Numbered from the stretch's first letter, positions 51,482 to 61,208 are shown. The stretch is 64,000 bases of DNA from Mycobacterium sp. ITM-2016-00318 (GCF_002968285.2 NZ_CP134400.1:2976001-3040000), one strand, 5' to 3'. Notes: generated by a model from the sequence alone, not told the origin. Numbers and translations are program-made.

Positions 51482-52559
51482 TCAAGTCGTCCACCACCCC
51501 GGTCAGCACGCCGTGCCTGGCAGCAGATGCGCGCTGGCGCTCCGCCCCCGTTCCACCCGCCGCGAGGCGGTCGAGGAAGGCTCTGACGACATCGACGTCA
51601 CCGTGCTCATCGAGCGCAGGGCCGATGTGGTCGACCAACCGCGTGGCCTGAATCGGGACGGGGACGACCCGCCCGGTCAGCGCATCGACTCCGCAGCCCG
51701 ACCAGCCATCTCTGGCCGCCCGCCAGTACGCCGCGCGCAGCAGTTCGCTGGGTGGTCGCGGACCGGGTTCTCCCGCAGCGACTTTGGCCTCCGCCGTCGT
51801 CACAAGCGCCCGGATCAACACGGCCATGGCGACAGCGTCGTCGACGTCCGCGGCGACGGACATCGAGCGGATCTCCAGCGTCGGCAGTCGCGGGTTCGGC
51901 CGAATGTCCCAGAACGGCATGTGCGCGTCGAGCATCGCGCCCGATTCGGCCATTCGCACCGCGAGTTCCTCGTGTTGTCGTAGCGATTCCGCGTATGGCG
52001 GCGGCCCGAGGCACGGAAATCGGCTCCTGATCACTGTGCGCCAATCCGCGTAGCCGGTGTCCACGCCATGATGGAACGGTGAATTGGCGCCCAGCGCCAC
52101 CAGCAGCGGCAGCCATGGCCGCAGGTGATTGCCGACCAGGACGGCGCGCTCACGATCGGGGAGATGAACATGGACGTGCTGCGCACAAACGGCGAAGTCA
52201 TCGAGCATCGCCCGGTACTGTGCGACTCCGGCCCGGTAGCGCGGATTGTCACCGAGCACCCACGGCTCCCGGCCAGCGACCACCGGCGTTCCGGAAGCGC
52301 AGAGCCGGACGCCTTCTGCCACCGCCGCCTCGGCTGCGCCGGCACGAAGGCCGACCAGTTCGTCGCGCACCGCCGCGGCGTCAGCACAGGGCCGGGTATG
52401 CACCTCGATCTGGAATTGGGTGAACTCGTTCGTCACGCTGTCGCCCAGACCTGTGCGGGCCCGTGCGACAACCGCCTCGGCGGCTGAGCGCGGCGCGCGG
52501 CTGACAGGATCGACAAGGAGGTATTCCTCTTCGACGCCGATCGTTTTCACAACGGTCAC
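51459..52559 (-). CDS. carboxylate-amine ligase, glutamate-cysteine ligase type 2 (YbdK-like)
   Basis: A protein of 366 residues from GTG 52559 (VTVVKTIGVEEEYLLVDP; GTG 52550 also possible). GVEEEYLLVD and TNEFTQFQIEVHTRPC carry the acidic ATP-Mg ligands. CAQHVHVHLPDRERAV, ANSPFHHGVDTGYADWR and PTLEIRSMSVAADVDDA are further GCS2 signatures. It ligates a carboxylate to an amine, probably Glu to a thiol amine; M. tuberculosis has a protein of this kind (Rv0433, from memory). It is divergent from the small gene at 52603. Confidence 0.87.
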   Translation of the reverse strand: MTVVKTIGVEEEYLLVDPVSRAPRSAAEAVVARARTGLGDSVTNEFTQFQIEVHTRPCADAAAVRDELVGLRAGAAEAAVAEGVRLCASGTPVVAGREPWVLGDNPRYRAGVAQYRAMLDDFAVCAQHVHVHLPDRERAVLVGNHLRPWLPLLVALGANSPFHHGVDTGYADWRTVIRSRFPCLGPPPYAESLRQHEELAVRMAESGAMLDAHMPFWDIRPNPRLPTLEIRSMSVAADVDDAVAMAVLIRALVTTAEAKVAAGEPGPRPPSELLRAAYWRAARDGWSGCGVDALTGRVVPVPIQATRLVDHIGPALDEHGDVDVVRAFLDRLAAGGTGAERQRASAARHGVLTGVVDDLITDTVRR

Positions 52560-52602
52560 GGCGCTTGTGTGCCCACCTTCACGTGCGGGTACTCGTAAGG
52601 CG

Positions 52603-53082
52603 ATGCAGACCTTCCTCCCGTGCCCTGGGTTCACGGACTCGGCGCGGGTGCTCGACCCTAGGCGACTGGGCAAGCAGCGCGTCGAGACCATTCAGGTGCT
52701 GCGTGCGCTGACCGTCGCGGGCTACGGGTGGCGGCATCACCCCGCTGCGGCGATGTGGGCCGAATACGAGGAGGCGCTCGTTCGATACGGGCTTGCGGTG
52801 TGTGGCGTCTGGTGCGACATCGGCAACGCCGACACCTGCGCCACTACCCTCGTCGACGATCTGACCAGAACGCTCGGGCAGCGCTCGGTTCGCACCGAGG
52901 AGGAGTTATCGGCGGCCGGCGAGCTGCCGCCCTGGCTGGGGGCGGAGGCGTTTCACCGCAGCCACCAGGCGGCGTTGGTGCGCAAGGATCCCGAGCACTA
53001 CCGCCGCTACTTTCCCGACGTCCCCGACGATCTTCCCTACGTCTGGCCGGAATCCGACCGGATGCGCCGCGTGCCCGTCTGA
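52603..53082 (+). CDS. MSMEG_6728-family protein (pyrimidine-dimer glycosylase-like)
   Basis: A protein of 159 residues from ATG 52603 (MQTFLPCPGFTDSARVLDP). RRLGKQRVETIQVLRAL and HHPAAAMWAEYEEALVRYG, then EAFHRSHQAALVRKDPEHYRRYFP, are the family signature as I recall it. The group is related to T4-type pyrimidine-dimer DNA glycosylases (the usual annotation), but activity is not shown. The frame upstream to 52246 is antisense to the GCS2 gene and rejected. Confidence 0.8.
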   Translation: MQTFLPCPGFTDSARVLDPRRLGKQRVETIQVLRALTVAGYGWRHHPAAAMWAEYEEALVRYGLAVCGVWCDIGNADTCATTLVDDLTRTLGQRSVRTEEELSAAGELPPWLGAEAFHRSHQAALVRKDPEHYRRYFPDVPDDLPYVWPESDRMRRVPV

Positions 53083-53121
53083 TCTCGTTTCGACGCGCGA
53101 AGCGGCTCGTATGCTCAACTG

Positions 53122-54507
53122 ATGGGTGACACCGAGCACGCCACACTGCCTCCCGGGCCCCGACTACCGGCCCCAATGCAGGCCGCACTGATGGCCCGTT
53201 ACTGGCCGCGTTTCATCTCCGCGTGCAGGCGGCGCTACGGCCGTGTCTTCACGATGCACATCGCCACCATGGGAACTCTCGTGTATCTGGACGACCCCGC
53301 CGAGATCAAGAAGGTGTTCGCAGGCAGCCCCGACGTGTATCACGCCGGTGAGGCGAACATGATGCTGGCCGGCCTGCTGGGTAACGGCTCGGTACTGGTG
53401 ATCGACGGCGACGTGCACAAGGAGCGAAGGCGCCAGATGCTTCCTGCGTTCCACCGCGACGCCGTCGGCCGCCAGACCGCGCTGATGGCGGAGATTGCAG
53501 CGGCCAACATCGCGACCTGGCCGCTGGACGCCGACGTTCCTGTCGCACCGAAGATGTCGGAGATCACGCTCGAGGTGATCCTGCGGACCGTCATCGGCGC
53601 ATCCGACCCGCAGCGGCTTGCCGCCCTGCGCGCGGTGATGCCCAAGCTACTCAACGTGACGCCATGGGCCTCGCTCGCGATCGCCAAGCCGGGTCTGCAG
53701 CGGCTCGGCCCGTGGCGTTCGCTGAGACGCAACATGGACGAGGCGGATCGACTGCTGTTCGCCGAGATCGCCGACCGGCGAAGCGATCCCAACCTTGCTA
53801 CGCGTACCGATGCGCTCGCTATGCTGATCCGCGCCGCCGACGAGGACGGCGGCACGATGACCGACCGCGAACTGCGCGATCAGCTCATCACGCTGCTCGT
53901 CGCCGGCCACGACACGACGGCGACCGGGCTGTCCTGGGCATTGGAACGGCTGACCAGACATCCCGCAGTCCTGGCCAAGGCGGTACACGCCGCTGAGGCG
54001 AGCGCGGCGGGCGACCCCGCCGGCGACGAGTACCTCGACGCGGTGGCGAAGGAGACCCTGCGGATCCGGCCTGTGGTCTTCGACGTCGGCCGCATCTTGA
54101 AGGAACCGGTCGAGCTCGCGGGCTATCGACTGCCTAGCGGCATCATGGTCGCACCGGGAATCGGTCTGGTGCACAGCAATTCCGAGCAGTACCCGCACCC
54201 GAACGTTTTCGATCCCGACCGAATGGTCGGCGCCACACTTGGTCCGGCGACCTGGCTGCCGTTCGGCGGGGGCAACCGGCGCTGCCTGGGTGCGACGTTC
54301 GCGATGGTGGAGATGCGCATCGTGCTGCGGGAGGTGCTGCGTCGAGTCGAGCTGTGCACCACGACGGCGAGCGCCGAGCGACAGAAGGTAAAACACGTCA
54401 TTCTGACGCCGCATCGCGGCGCGCGCATCCGTGTGCGCGCCCGCAAGGACGTTCCGCCTGTGGCCGCTGCGGCCGCCGAGGCGTCGCCGTGTATGCATAG
54501 CTCGTGA
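53122..54507 (+). CDS. cytochrome P450 of the CYP135/CYP138-like group
   Basis: A protein of 461 residues from ATG 53122 ([16 protein letters not shown]). The N-terminal PPGPRLP and HMASxG-type text, the I-helix [17 protein letters not shown], the ExxR in [11 protein letters not shown], and the haem loop [16 protein letters not shown] (Cys near 388) are clear. Soluble mycobacterial P450s of this class include CYP135, 137 and 138; the substrate is unknown. GTGA overlap with cinA indicates coupling of the two genes. Confidence 0.87.
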   Translation: MGDTEHATLPPGPRLPAPMQAALMARYWPRFISACRRRYGRVFTMHIATMGTLVYLDDPAEIKKVFAGSPDVYHAGEANMMLAGLLGNGSVLVIDGDVHKERRRQMLPAFHRDAVGRQTALMAEIAAANIATWPLDADVPVAPKMSEITLEVILRTVIGASDPQRLAALRAVMPKLLNVTPWASLAIAKPGLQRLGPWRSLRRNMDEADRLLFAEIADRRSDPNLATRTDALAMLIRAADEDGGTMTDRELRDQLITLLVAGHDTTATGLSWALERLTRHPAVLAKAVHAAEASAAGDPAGDEYLDAVAKETLRIRPVVFDVGRILKEPVELAGYRLPSGIMVAPGIGLVHSNSEQYPHPNVFDPDRMVGATLGPATWLPFGGGNRRCLGATFAMVEMRIVLREVLRRVELCTTTASAERQKVKHVILTPHRGARIRVRARKDVPPVAAAAAEASPCMHSS

Positions 54508-55793
54508 GTGCACGCGCAGGCATCGTCGTCACCGGTACCGAGGTTCTGACCGGGCGGGTCCAGGACCGCAACGGCCCGTGGGTCGCCGACCGCCTCCTCG
54601 AACTCGGCGTCGAGCTGGCACACATCACCATCTGCGGGGATCGGCCCGATGACATTGCCGCGCAGCTTCGTTTCCTCGCTGACGAGGGTGTCGATCTGAT
54701 CGTCACGAGCGGCGGTCTCGGTCCGACCGCCGACGACATGACGGTTGCGGTTGTCGCGGAATTCTGCGGACGCGAACTGGTTCTCGACGATGCGCTCGAG
54801 GAGCGGATCGCCGAGATCCTCAAGCGGCTGCGGGCCCGCTACACCGACTTGGATTTCGAAGCGGTGCGGGCAGCCAACCGGAAGCAGGCGATGGTGCCTG
54901 CCGGTGCGACTATCCTCGATCCGGTCGGCACGGCGCCAGGCGTGGTGGTACCTGGGAAACCCACGGTTCTCGTGTTACCGGGACCGCCCCGCGAACTGCA
55001 GCCGATGTGGCGTACCGCGGTGCAGACCCCCGCGCTGCAGGAGGCGATCGCGGGTCGCACCGAATACCGGCAGGACATGGTCAGGATGTTCGGCCTGCCC
55101 GAGTCGGGGCTGGCGGAGACACTGCGCGAGGCAGAGGGTCGCGTCGACGGGTTCGACCGACTCGAGATCACCACCTGTCTGCGTCGCGGTGAACTCGAGA
55201 TCGTCACGCGGTACGAACCGGACGCGGCAGGCGCGTATGCGGGTCTACTGGACGTGCTACGGAAACATCATGCGCGGCAGATCTTCTCCGAAGATGGTGC
55301 TCTTGTCGACGATCAGGTGGCCGCCCTGTTGGCGGGCCACCGTATCGCGACGGCGGAGTCCTGCACGGCCGGACTCGTCGCGGCGCGGCTCACGGACGTT
55401 CCGGGTTCATCCGACTACGTGGCGGGCGGGGTGGTGGCCTATGCCAACGAAGCCAAGGCAGGGATGCTCGACGTCGACACGGCGTTGATCGAGACGCACG
55501 GAGCGGTGTCCGAACCGGTGGCGGAGGCAATGGCGCGGGGTGCGCTGCATCGATTCGACGCCGACACTGCTGTCGCGACAACGGGTATCGCGGGCCCCGG
55601 CGGTGGTACCGAGGACAAGCCGGTCGGGACGGTGTGCTTCTCGGTGATGCTCGCCGACGGCCCGACCTTGACCAGGACGCTTCTCCTGCCGGGGAACCGC
55701 TCAGATATCCGGGAGCGCTCGACGACCGTCGCGATACACCTGCTCAGGCGGGTTCTGCTCGGCGCGAAAGACCCTGCGGCGCTCGAAGACTGA
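54504..55793 (+). CDS. cinA: CinA-family nicotinamide-nucleotide amidohydrolase
   Basis: A protein of 429 residues from GTG 54504, near the length of M. tuberculosis CinA (Rv1901). Residues 1-165 are the MoCF/COG1058 domain ([47 protein letters not shown]). The C-terminal 160 residues are the PncC-type deamidase ([50 protein letters not shown]). It recycles NMN to nicotinate mononucleotide and ADP-ribose derivatives. The start overlaps the P450 stop by 4 bp. Confidence 0.93.
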   Translation: MSARAGIVVTGTEVLTGRVQDRNGPWVADRLLELGVELAHITICGDRPDDIAAQLRFLADEGVDLIVTSGGLGPTADDMTVAVVAEFCGRELVLDDALEERIAEILKRLRARYTDLDFEAVRAANRKQAMVPAGATILDPVGTAPGVVVPGKPTVLVLPGPPRELQPMWRTAVQTPALQEAIAGRTEYRQDMVRMFGLPESGLAETLREAEGRVDGFDRLEITTCLRRGELEIVTRYEPDAAGAYAGLLDVLRKHHARQIFSEDGALVDDQVAALLAGHRIATAESCTAGLVAARLTDVPGSSDYVAGGVVAYANEAKAGMLDVDTALIETHGAVSEPVAEAMARGALHRFDADTAVATTGIAGPGGGTEDKPVGTVCFSVMLADGPTLTRTLLLPGNRSDIRERSTTVAIHLLRRVLLGAKDPAALED

Positions 55794-55802
55794 CGTGAAC
55801 GG

Positions 55803-56201
55803 CTATTCGTCGTCGGTCACCGTGAAGCCGGCGAGCCAGTCCTCGTGCATCTCGTCGTCGATGGATACCCGCCACTGATACCGCTGACCGGGGGTGAGTT
55901 TGAGCGGCGGGATGGTCGCGGTGAACGGAATGGTGACCGGTGTGCCCTCGGGATGAACGGGTTTGTGTTTGGCCTTGATGACGCCGTGCTCGGTGTGGGC
56001 GACGCGCACACCGTCGCTGTCGACGAGCTCGGCGCGGATGGGGAATGACTTGTTCAGCTCGGCCCACTCGACTTCGACGAAAATGACCAGCGCGTGCTGC
56101 GGGACAGGGTTGGAGCTGGCCGTCCAGCCCAGCCCGAGCGCGTGAACCGTACCCGCCTGGTCCAGCGCCGCGCTCTGGGCGAGAAGCACGATCGCTCTCA
56201 T
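55803..56201 (-). CDS. DUF6941-like protein
   Basis: A protein of 132 residues from ATG 56201 (MRAIVLLAQSAALDQAGTVHALGLGW). It is beta-rich, with VIFVEVEWAELNKSFPIRAELVDSDG and PGQRYQWRVSIDDEMHEDW, a jelly-roll-like pattern that I associate with DUF6941. The function is unknown. It starts 3 bp after the alpha/beta-hydrolase stop, so they share a transcript. Confidence 0.72.
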   Translation of the reverse strand: MRAIVLLAQSAALDQAGTVHALGLGWTASSNPVPQHALVIFVEVEWAELNKSFPIRAELVDSDGVRVAHTEHGVIKAKHKPVHPEGTPVTIPFTATIPPLKLTPGQRYQWRVSIDDEMHEDWLAGFTVTDDE

Positions 56202-56204
56202 CGG

Positions 56205-57116
56205 TCAGTCGGTGGTGTCCCACACTTCGAGCATCGAGCGCAGGATCTCCTCGGCGCGCCCGAGCCCACCGAGGTGGCTTTCGCCGGGCATCGGAAACAG
56301 TTCGGCGTCGGGCAGCCTCGACACCACATGCTGACCGTGCGCGTAGGGCACGATGTGGTCCGCGTCGCCGTGCCACCAGCGCACGTGGACCTTCACCTCG
56401 TCGAGCCGGAACCCCCAGTCGTGGGCGAAGGCGACGACGTCGTAGAACGGCGCGGCCATCTGCCGACGGCTGCCGTTGAGCAGATCGTCGAGGAACATGC
56501 CCTTGATTTCGGGCCGCGCAAGCAGCGCGCGGTCGGCGGGCGGTGACACCAGGCCGTAGAGATCCGCGGCCGGCCCTGCCACCGGACGGATGAATCGGAT
56601 CAGCGTGGCGGCCACCACCCCTATCGGCACCTTCGCCACCCTGAGCAGCGGGGCGACGCGTATTCCGAGGTTGCCCATCAAGCCGCCGTCGATACCATCG
56701 GGTCCTGACGGCGGCGCGACACCTCCGACGACGCCTGCCGCTACCACGCGGTCGGGCATCGCGGCAGCACATGCCAGCGTGTAGGGGCCGCCGCCGGAGA
56801 GACCGACGACCGCCATCTTGTCGATTCCGAGCGTGTCGGCGATCGTTCGGAGGTCGTCGCTGAACGCGAGAACGTTCTCGTACTGATGCGGCGTCGACGA
56901 GCCGATCCCCGGTCGGTCGATGCCGATCAGCCGGATGCCCGCCTCTGCGGCATAGGCCCGCGCCTCGGTGGGAATCTGTCTGCGGGCGCCGGGGGTGCCG
57001 TGCAGCCAGAAGATGGCGCGGCCCTGAGGGGCACCGAACTCGGCGAACCCGATCTGCCTGTTCTCGCCGACGGCGATGTTTCCCTCGAGCTTCGGGCGAT
57101 CGATTGCGACAACCAT
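56205..57116 (-). CDS. alpha/beta-hydrolase
   Basis: A protein of 303 residues from ATG 57116. The oxyanion HGTPGARRQ, RPGIGSSTPHQY, nucleophile elbow GLSGGGPYTLA (Ser near 117), Asp in WHGDADHIVPY and His in GESHLGGLG form a complete triad. No signal peptide is visible. The HGxPG variant with a following GIGxS is typical of the proline-iminopeptidase/haloperoxidase-like esterases. Substrate unknown. Confidence 0.87.
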   Translation of the reverse strand: MVVAIDRPKLEGNIAVGENRQIGFAEFGAPQGRAIFWLHGTPGARRQIPTEARAYAAEAGIRLIGIDRPGIGSSTPHQYENVLAFSDDLRTIADTLGIDKMAVVGLSGGGPYTLACAAAMPDRVVAAGVVGGVAPPSGPDGIDGGLMGNLGIRVAPLLRVAKVPIGVVAATLIRFIRPVAGPAADLYGLVSPPADRALLARPEIKGMFLDDLLNGSRRQMAAPFYDVVAFAHDWGFRLDEVKVHVRWWHGDADHIVPYAHGQHVVSRLPDAELFPMPGESHLGGLGRAEEILRSMLEVWDTTD

Positions 57117-57183
57117 GCCCAGAGTGTCGCATGTCCGCCGTGGTCGCCTGTCGGCCTACCGACTTCTGGCGCATCATGGCGTC

Positions 57184-58020
57184 ATGCCCGGTGACGAGCT
57201 CGACAGACTGTACGGCGCCAGGCCCGAGGAGTTCACCGGGTTGCGCACCGCACTGGCCGCTGCCGCCAAGAAGCGCGGGGACACCGCCGCGGCCAAGCTG
57301 ATCTCGGGCGCTCGGAAGCCGACGACGGCGGCATGGGTGGTCAACCTGCTCGTGCACACCAATGCAGACGTCAAGGGATCGCTGACCGATCTGAGGGAGC
57401 GGCTTCGTGCTGCGCACGCCGCGATGGATGGCGCCGCGATCCGTGAGTTGTCCGCGGAGCAACGGTCCCTTGTCGACCAGCTCGCACGCGCCGCTTTCGA
57501 GGGCGCGGAGGTGAGCAACCCGTCGGCAACACTGCGCGAAGACGTTGTCGGAACGCTGCAGGCCGCGGTCGCCGACCCCGACGGGGCCGACCGGCTCGGC
57601 CGGCTGGCCAAGGCCGAACAGTGGTCCGGCTTCGGGGACTTCGGCGCCAGCGCCGTCGTCTCCACCACCGCGCGCAGCAGCAAGGGCGGCGCCAAGTCGG
57701 ACAAGACGCGCACGAAGCCCCGACGCGACCAACCCGACCACGATTCCGAATCCGCCCGCAAAGTGCAGGAGGCGAAAGCGGCGTTGGTCGCGGCCGAGCA
57801 GACAAAGGACGACGCCGACAGTCAATTATCGGACAGGCAAACGGATCTCGCGGTGGCGCGCCTGCGACGCGACGAGATGCGGCAACGCCTCGACGAGGCC
57901 GAACGTAACCTCGCCACCGCAGAGGACGCCTATGGAGAGGCGAAACAGGCCAGCCGTGATGCGGCAGAGCTCGTCAGGGATGCCAAGGCACGCCTCAAGC
58001 AATCGCCGCGCACCAAATGA
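57184..58020 (+). CDS. coiled-coil conserved protein, function unknown
   Basis: A protein of 278 residues from ATG 57184 (MPGDELDRLYGARPEEFTGLR). The N-terminal 150 residues are helical and contain RKPTTAAWVVNLLVHTNADV, a well-conserved-looking stretch. A Lys/Arg/Ser-rich linker (about 165-195) leads to a coiled coil (ESARKVQEAKAALVAAEQTKDD, RRDEMRQRLDEAERNLATAED). I recall the N-terminal KPxxxAWxxN motif in unnamed actinobacterial proteins but no function. No signal peptide. Confidence 0.72.
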   Translation: MPGDELDRLYGARPEEFTGLRTALAAAAKKRGDTAAAKLISGARKPTTAAWVVNLLVHTNADVKGSLTDLRERLRAAHAAMDGAAIRELSAEQRSLVDQLARAAFEGAEVSNPSATLREDVVGTLQAAVADPDGADRLGRLAKAEQWSGFGDFGASAVVSTTARSSKGGAKSDKTRTKPRRDQPDHDSESARKVQEAKAALVAAEQTKDDADSQLSDRQTDLAVARLRRDEMRQRLDEAERNLATAEDAYGEAKQASRDAAELVRDAKARLKQSPRTK

Positions 58021-58021
58021 A

Positions 58022-58396
58022 TCAGCCGACAGCGGCTTTCGCCTCGGCGAGATTGTCGGCCCCCAGAACCAGTCTGGTGTTGGTGGCGAGGTAGGCGAGC
58101 GTGAGGTTGACCCGCGACGCCCCGAGCTCGTGTGCGACTTCCCCGAGCGCCCCCGGCCGGTCCTCGATCGTCAGCACAAGCACCTCCTGTTCGGCGGCGA
58201 TCCTGATGCCGGCGCTCTGCAACGCTTCGAAGGCCGCGGTCGCATCGTCGACGAGGATGTGGACCTCTGCCTGTCCTCCGCCGCTCGTCACCGCGCACAA
58301 CCCCGCGATATTGGCTCCGGCGCTGCCGAGAACGTCACCGATGCGGGCGAGTTCGCCCGGTTGGTCGTTCAGGTAGAGCGTCAGGTCTGTGGGCAT
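58022..58396 (-). CDS. tandem ACT-domain protein
   Basis: A protein of 124 residues from ATG 58396 with AAAGGAG upstream. Two ACT repeats are visible: LTLYLNDQPGELARIGDVLGSAGANIAGLC and VLVLTIEDRPGALGEVAHELGASRVNLTLAYL. Such small proteins bind amino acids and regulate partners. It is convergent with the coiled-coil gene. Confidence 0.85.
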   Translation of the reverse strand: MPTDLTLYLNDQPGELARIGDVLGSAGANIAGLCAVTSGGGQAEVHILVDDATAAFEALQSAGIRIAAEQEVLVLTIEDRPGALGEVAHELGASRVNLTLAYLATNTRLVLGADNLAEAKAAVG

Positions 58397-58498
58397 GACC
58401 GACTCCTTTCGCACCGACGATCATCCTCCGACGGACGGAGCCTTGTTGCCGGTTCGGGAGTGCTGGTCGCGTTTCTACTGATCTGCAATACTGCGTCG

Positions 58499-58789
58499 AT
58501 GCGACGCCCATTGCTGCTTCTGGCGGTCTTGTCGGTTGGACTCCTCGGTGGTTGCGGCTCCAAGATCGATCCGGACGGCGCGGCGAAATCGGTTGTCGAC
58601 GTCGTGTCGGGCCAAACGAAGTTCAAGCCGAAGGACGTGACGTGTCCGTCGGGGGTGGACGCGGAGGTCGGTACCGAATTCGACTGCAAATTCACCGGAC
58701 CCGAGGGTAAGGAATACACGGCCCACATGAAGGTGACGAAGGTCGAGGGCGACAACGTCGAGTTCTACGTCGAGTCAAAGCCGAGCTAG
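58499..58789 (+). CDS. DUF4333 lipoprotein
   Basis: A protein of 96 residues from ATG 58499 (MRRPLLLLAVLSVGLLGGCGSK). The lipobox LLGGC gives a mature N-terminus at Cys19. The rest (GAAKSVVDVVSGQTKFKPKDVTCPSGVDAEVGTEFDCKFTG) has the DUF4333 pattern with two Cys that can pair. It is surface-anchored, function unknown. The upstream frame belongs to the coiled-coil and ACT region and is not used. Confidence 0.82.
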   Translation: MRRPLLLLAVLSVGLLGGCGSKIDPDGAAKSVVDVVSGQTKFKPKDVTCPSGVDAEVGTEFDCKFTGPEGKEYTAHMKVTKVEGDNVEFYVESKPS

Positions 58790-59084
58790 TTCTGCTGCCG
58801 GGGCACCTCGCGTACTCGGTCATCGGTTCTTGTTTTCCGCGCGAGAAATGAACGCGTCGAAGCGTTTTGGGTGTTCGTGGGCATCACCGTGGCACCGCGA
58901 ATGCGTGCTGGCTTGCCGGGCACCGCGCCGATGAATCGATGAGACCTCTGTCAACGATGGTCACCACGGCGGCGACCACACCGGTGGACAACAGCCGCAT
59001 CACCGAAACGCATTGCTGTAATGCTTTGCGTGCAGCATCATCACGCCATTTCAGCTACACGTCGGGAATCAGCCGCCCGCCCGC
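58790..59084. other. intergenic stretch
   Basis: Nearly 300 bp between the DUF4333 stop and the end of the NlpC-like gene. I see no gene, repeat or clear hairpin in it. Confidence 0.35.
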
Positions 59085-59798
59085 TTACGCGACGAGGGGC
59101 GACGGGGGCAGCTCGCCGCCGGACGGCGGCGGAAGCGGCGCACCGGGTGGCGGGGGCTCGGCTCCCGTTGGAGGAGGCAGCGGCGCACCGGGCGGCGGTG
59201 GCTCGGCTCCAGGGGGAGGAGGCAGGGGAGCACCGGGCGGCGGCGGAAGCGGTGCGTCAAGGCCGACCGGAATGACGGCGCCTTCGGGCGGAAGCGGGGC
59301 TCCCGGGGGTGGCGGCAGCAGCTCGGGCGGCAGCGGCGCGTCGGGCGCGGGCGGTGTGTCGGCGGGAGCGATGTCGAGATACATGTGCCGGTAGAACTGT
59401 GTCTGGTAAGCGCCCCCGCCACCGATCTTCACTCCGCCGCCCTCACCGGACGACACGGGTGTCCCGTCGGGCAGCGTCGCGGCGGTGTGACGGCCGTTCC
59501 ACCCGACGTTGAGGGCCCCGGGCTTGGTTCCGTACTGGAAGCCTCGCGCCTTCAAGGCGCCTTCGATATTGCCGGTGTTGAACCGGTCGCTGTAGACCGG
59601 ACGGCCGGCGGCGGCATTGCTCACGAAAGAGACCAGGCCCGAGCAGTCAGTGCCGGCAGCGGAGTTACCACCCGTGATGTAGGGCGTTCCCGACAGCTGC
59701 TGCACGAGCGTCAACAGAGATGCGGTAGCGACAGCAAACATGACGACGGACACTAACAGAGCTGTGATCACACGCTGAACTTCTGTGACAGCCTTCAC
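59085..59798 (-). CDS. secreted NlpC/P60-like peptidase with proline-rich repeat tail
   Basis: A protein of 237 residues from GTG 59798. A signal/anchor (ITALLVSVVMFAVATASLLTLV) precedes a small cysteine-peptidase-like domain, with the Cys in GGNSAAGTDCSGLVSFVS and a His in GWNGRHTAATLPDG. Both lie as in the NlpC-type domain that mycobacteriophage tape-measure proteins carry (from memory). The last 95 residues are Pro-rich, with three 15-residue repeats ending in GAE or GGE. It could cut peptidoglycan. The third catalytic residue is not obvious, so a non-catalytic binding role is possible. Confidence 0.72.
   Translation of the reverse strand: MKAVTEVQRVITALLVSVVMFAVATASLLTLVQQLSGTPYITGGNSAAGTDCSGLVSFVSNAAAGRPVYSDRFNTGNIEGALKARGFQYGTKPGALNVGWNGRHTAATLPDGTPVSSGEGGGVKIGGGGAYQTQFYRHMYLDIAPADTPPAPDAPLPPELLPPPPGAPLPPEGAVIPVGLDAPLPPPPGAPLPPPPGAEPPPPGAPLPPPTGAEPPPPGAPLPPPSGGELPPSPLVA
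59112..59246. repeat. 45-bp tandem repeat, 3 copies, encoding a proline-rich 15-mer
   Basis: Copies at 59112-59156, 59157-59201 and 59202-59246 encode PPPPGAPLPPP(P/T/S)G(A/G)E on the reverse strand. Base differences between copies show moderate age. Flanking parts are also Pro-rich and partly repeat the motif. Confidence 0.8.
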
Positions 59799-60074
59799 AA
59801 TTCAGCTAGGTAGTGGGCCCTTTCGCTTTGTGCGATAAATGAACATAGTTGCAGCACAATTGGTTTCGCGAAACGCGATGCGTGCCTTGATGGCCGAACG
59901 ATAGCCTACTACGCTGAATTCGGAGATACACAACGTCTTCCAGATATGTGCGGCCCCATTGCAGAGTCATCAACGGCGAGCCGCTGCGGACGATCGCGCG
60001 CGGTGGACCGACCAGTACAGCGATGCGCCCGCGCCGCCGTCACATCCACGGACGCACCGGTACGCCTGGCTCCC
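59799..60074. other. intergenic stretch
   Basis: About 275 bp upstream of the NlpC-like gene and downstream of the phosphatase gene. Base composition is lower in GC around 59810-59900, as expected of a promoter, but I cannot place a convincing element. The weak frame on the reverse strand near 59909-60142 looks like chance. Confidence 0.35.
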
Positions 60075-61208
60075 TCAGCCGTAGGCCAGTAATAGGGGAA
60101 TGCGCTGCTCAGCGCTCGTGAGCGAGCCGTGGTGGCCGACAAGCGACGACTCCACCGGCTCGACGGCTCGCCGCACCATCGTCGCTGTGCCGGTGGCAGC
60201 AGCTACGACATCGCCGATTCTCGATCGAACGTCGTCGCGCACCGGCCCGCCGAACCAGCCCGCGGCAATCGCTTCCTCACGCGAAGCCACCCATGCGCGC
60301 CCGGCAAGCGTCTCTCGCCACGCCGCGAGCACGGTATCGATCGCGCCATCCTCTATATAGATGTGGCGGGCCCGCGGCTCGCCACCGATCGCCGCGACTC
60401 CGTCGAGCAGTGCGGCGCACTCATCGATGTCCACGACGTCGTCACCGGTTTCCACCATTCCGTGGTCTGCGACGACCGCCAGCAGACCGCCGGGCGGAAG
60501 ATCGGAGACCAGCGACTCGATCAGTCGGTCGACCTCCCGTAACTGCAGCCGCCACGCCTGCGACCCGGGGCCGTAGAGGTGCCCGAGCAGGTCCACGTCA
60601 CCGTGGTAGCCGTAGCAGAATCCGCCGTCGGCGACGGCGGTCCGCACACTCGCGCCGAGGTCGCCGAGCGCCTGCACCCCGACGTAGCGTCCGCCGCGCA
60701 GCACCGCGCGGGTCAGCCCTGAGCCACTGAACTCCGCCCCGGAGACGACGCTCACCGAGATGCCTGCCAAGGCCGCCCTCTCGAACGTGGTGGGTAGCGG
60801 TTGTACCTGTTCCGGCGGTGCTTCCTCGCGAAGGTCGTCACCCCGGGGGTGCGGCCGCCAACGCAGCGAGTTCATCACCCCGACACCGGGCAGCCGGAAC
60901 GACATGCCGACCAAGCCGTGCTCGCCGGACCGGCAACCGGTGCCGACGGCGGCCAACCCGGCCACCGTGGTCGACGGGAAGCCGGCCTGCAGTGTCCGAC
61001 CGCGCAACTCCGCCATCACCGGGGCGTCCTTCGCGTGGGCGTCGAGCAGTTCGGCCCCGAGACCGTCGATCAGGAGTACGCATGCCCCGCGTATGTCGCC
61101 CGCAATTTCGATCCGGGATTCGAATCCGGCCACACCCATCGCCGCCAGCACCGATGGGACGACGTCGGCCAGATGGGGGGTGCGCGGGTCCGGCTGCGGC
61201 AGGTCCAC
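60075..61208 (-). CDS. alkaline-phosphatase-superfamily (nucleotide pyrophosphatase-like) protein
   Basis: A protein of 377 residues from GTG 61208 (VDLPQPDPRTPHLADVVPSV); the frame to 61433 is antisense to the VanY-like gene and rejected. GACVLLIDGLGAELL gives the first metal Asp. FPSTTVAGLAAVGTG contains the nucleophilic Thr/Ser, YHGDVDLLGHLYGPGS the second metal cluster, and VVADHGMVET the DHG ligand. This is the type I phosphodiesterase/nucleotide-pyrophosphatase layout. It hydrolyses phosphate esters. It is cytoplasmic, as no signal is present. Confidence 0.85.
   Translation of the reverse strand: MDLPQPDPRTPHLADVVPSVLAAMGVAGFESRIEIAGDIRGACVLLIDGLGAELLDAHAKDAPVMAELRGRTLQAGFPSTTVAGLAAVGTGCRSGEHGLVGMSFRLPGVGVMNSLRWRPHPRGDDLREEAPPEQVQPLPTTFERAALAGISVSVVSGAEFSGSGLTRAVLRGGRYVGVQALGDLGASVRTAVADGGFCYGYHGDVDLLGHLYGPGSQAWRLQLREVDRLIESLVSDLPPGGLLAVVADHGMVETGDDVVDIDECAALLDGVAAIGGEPRARHIYIEDGAIDTVLAAWRETLAGRAWVASREEAIAAGWFGGPVRDDVRSRIGDVVAAATGTATMVRRAVEPVESSLVGHHGSLTSAEQRIPLLLAYG

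Noticed and set aside
55744-57825. 693-codon reverse frame spanning three genes
   Set aside because: It is out of frame with the DUF6941-like and alpha/beta-hydrolase genes that lie on the same strand and has no recognisable domain.
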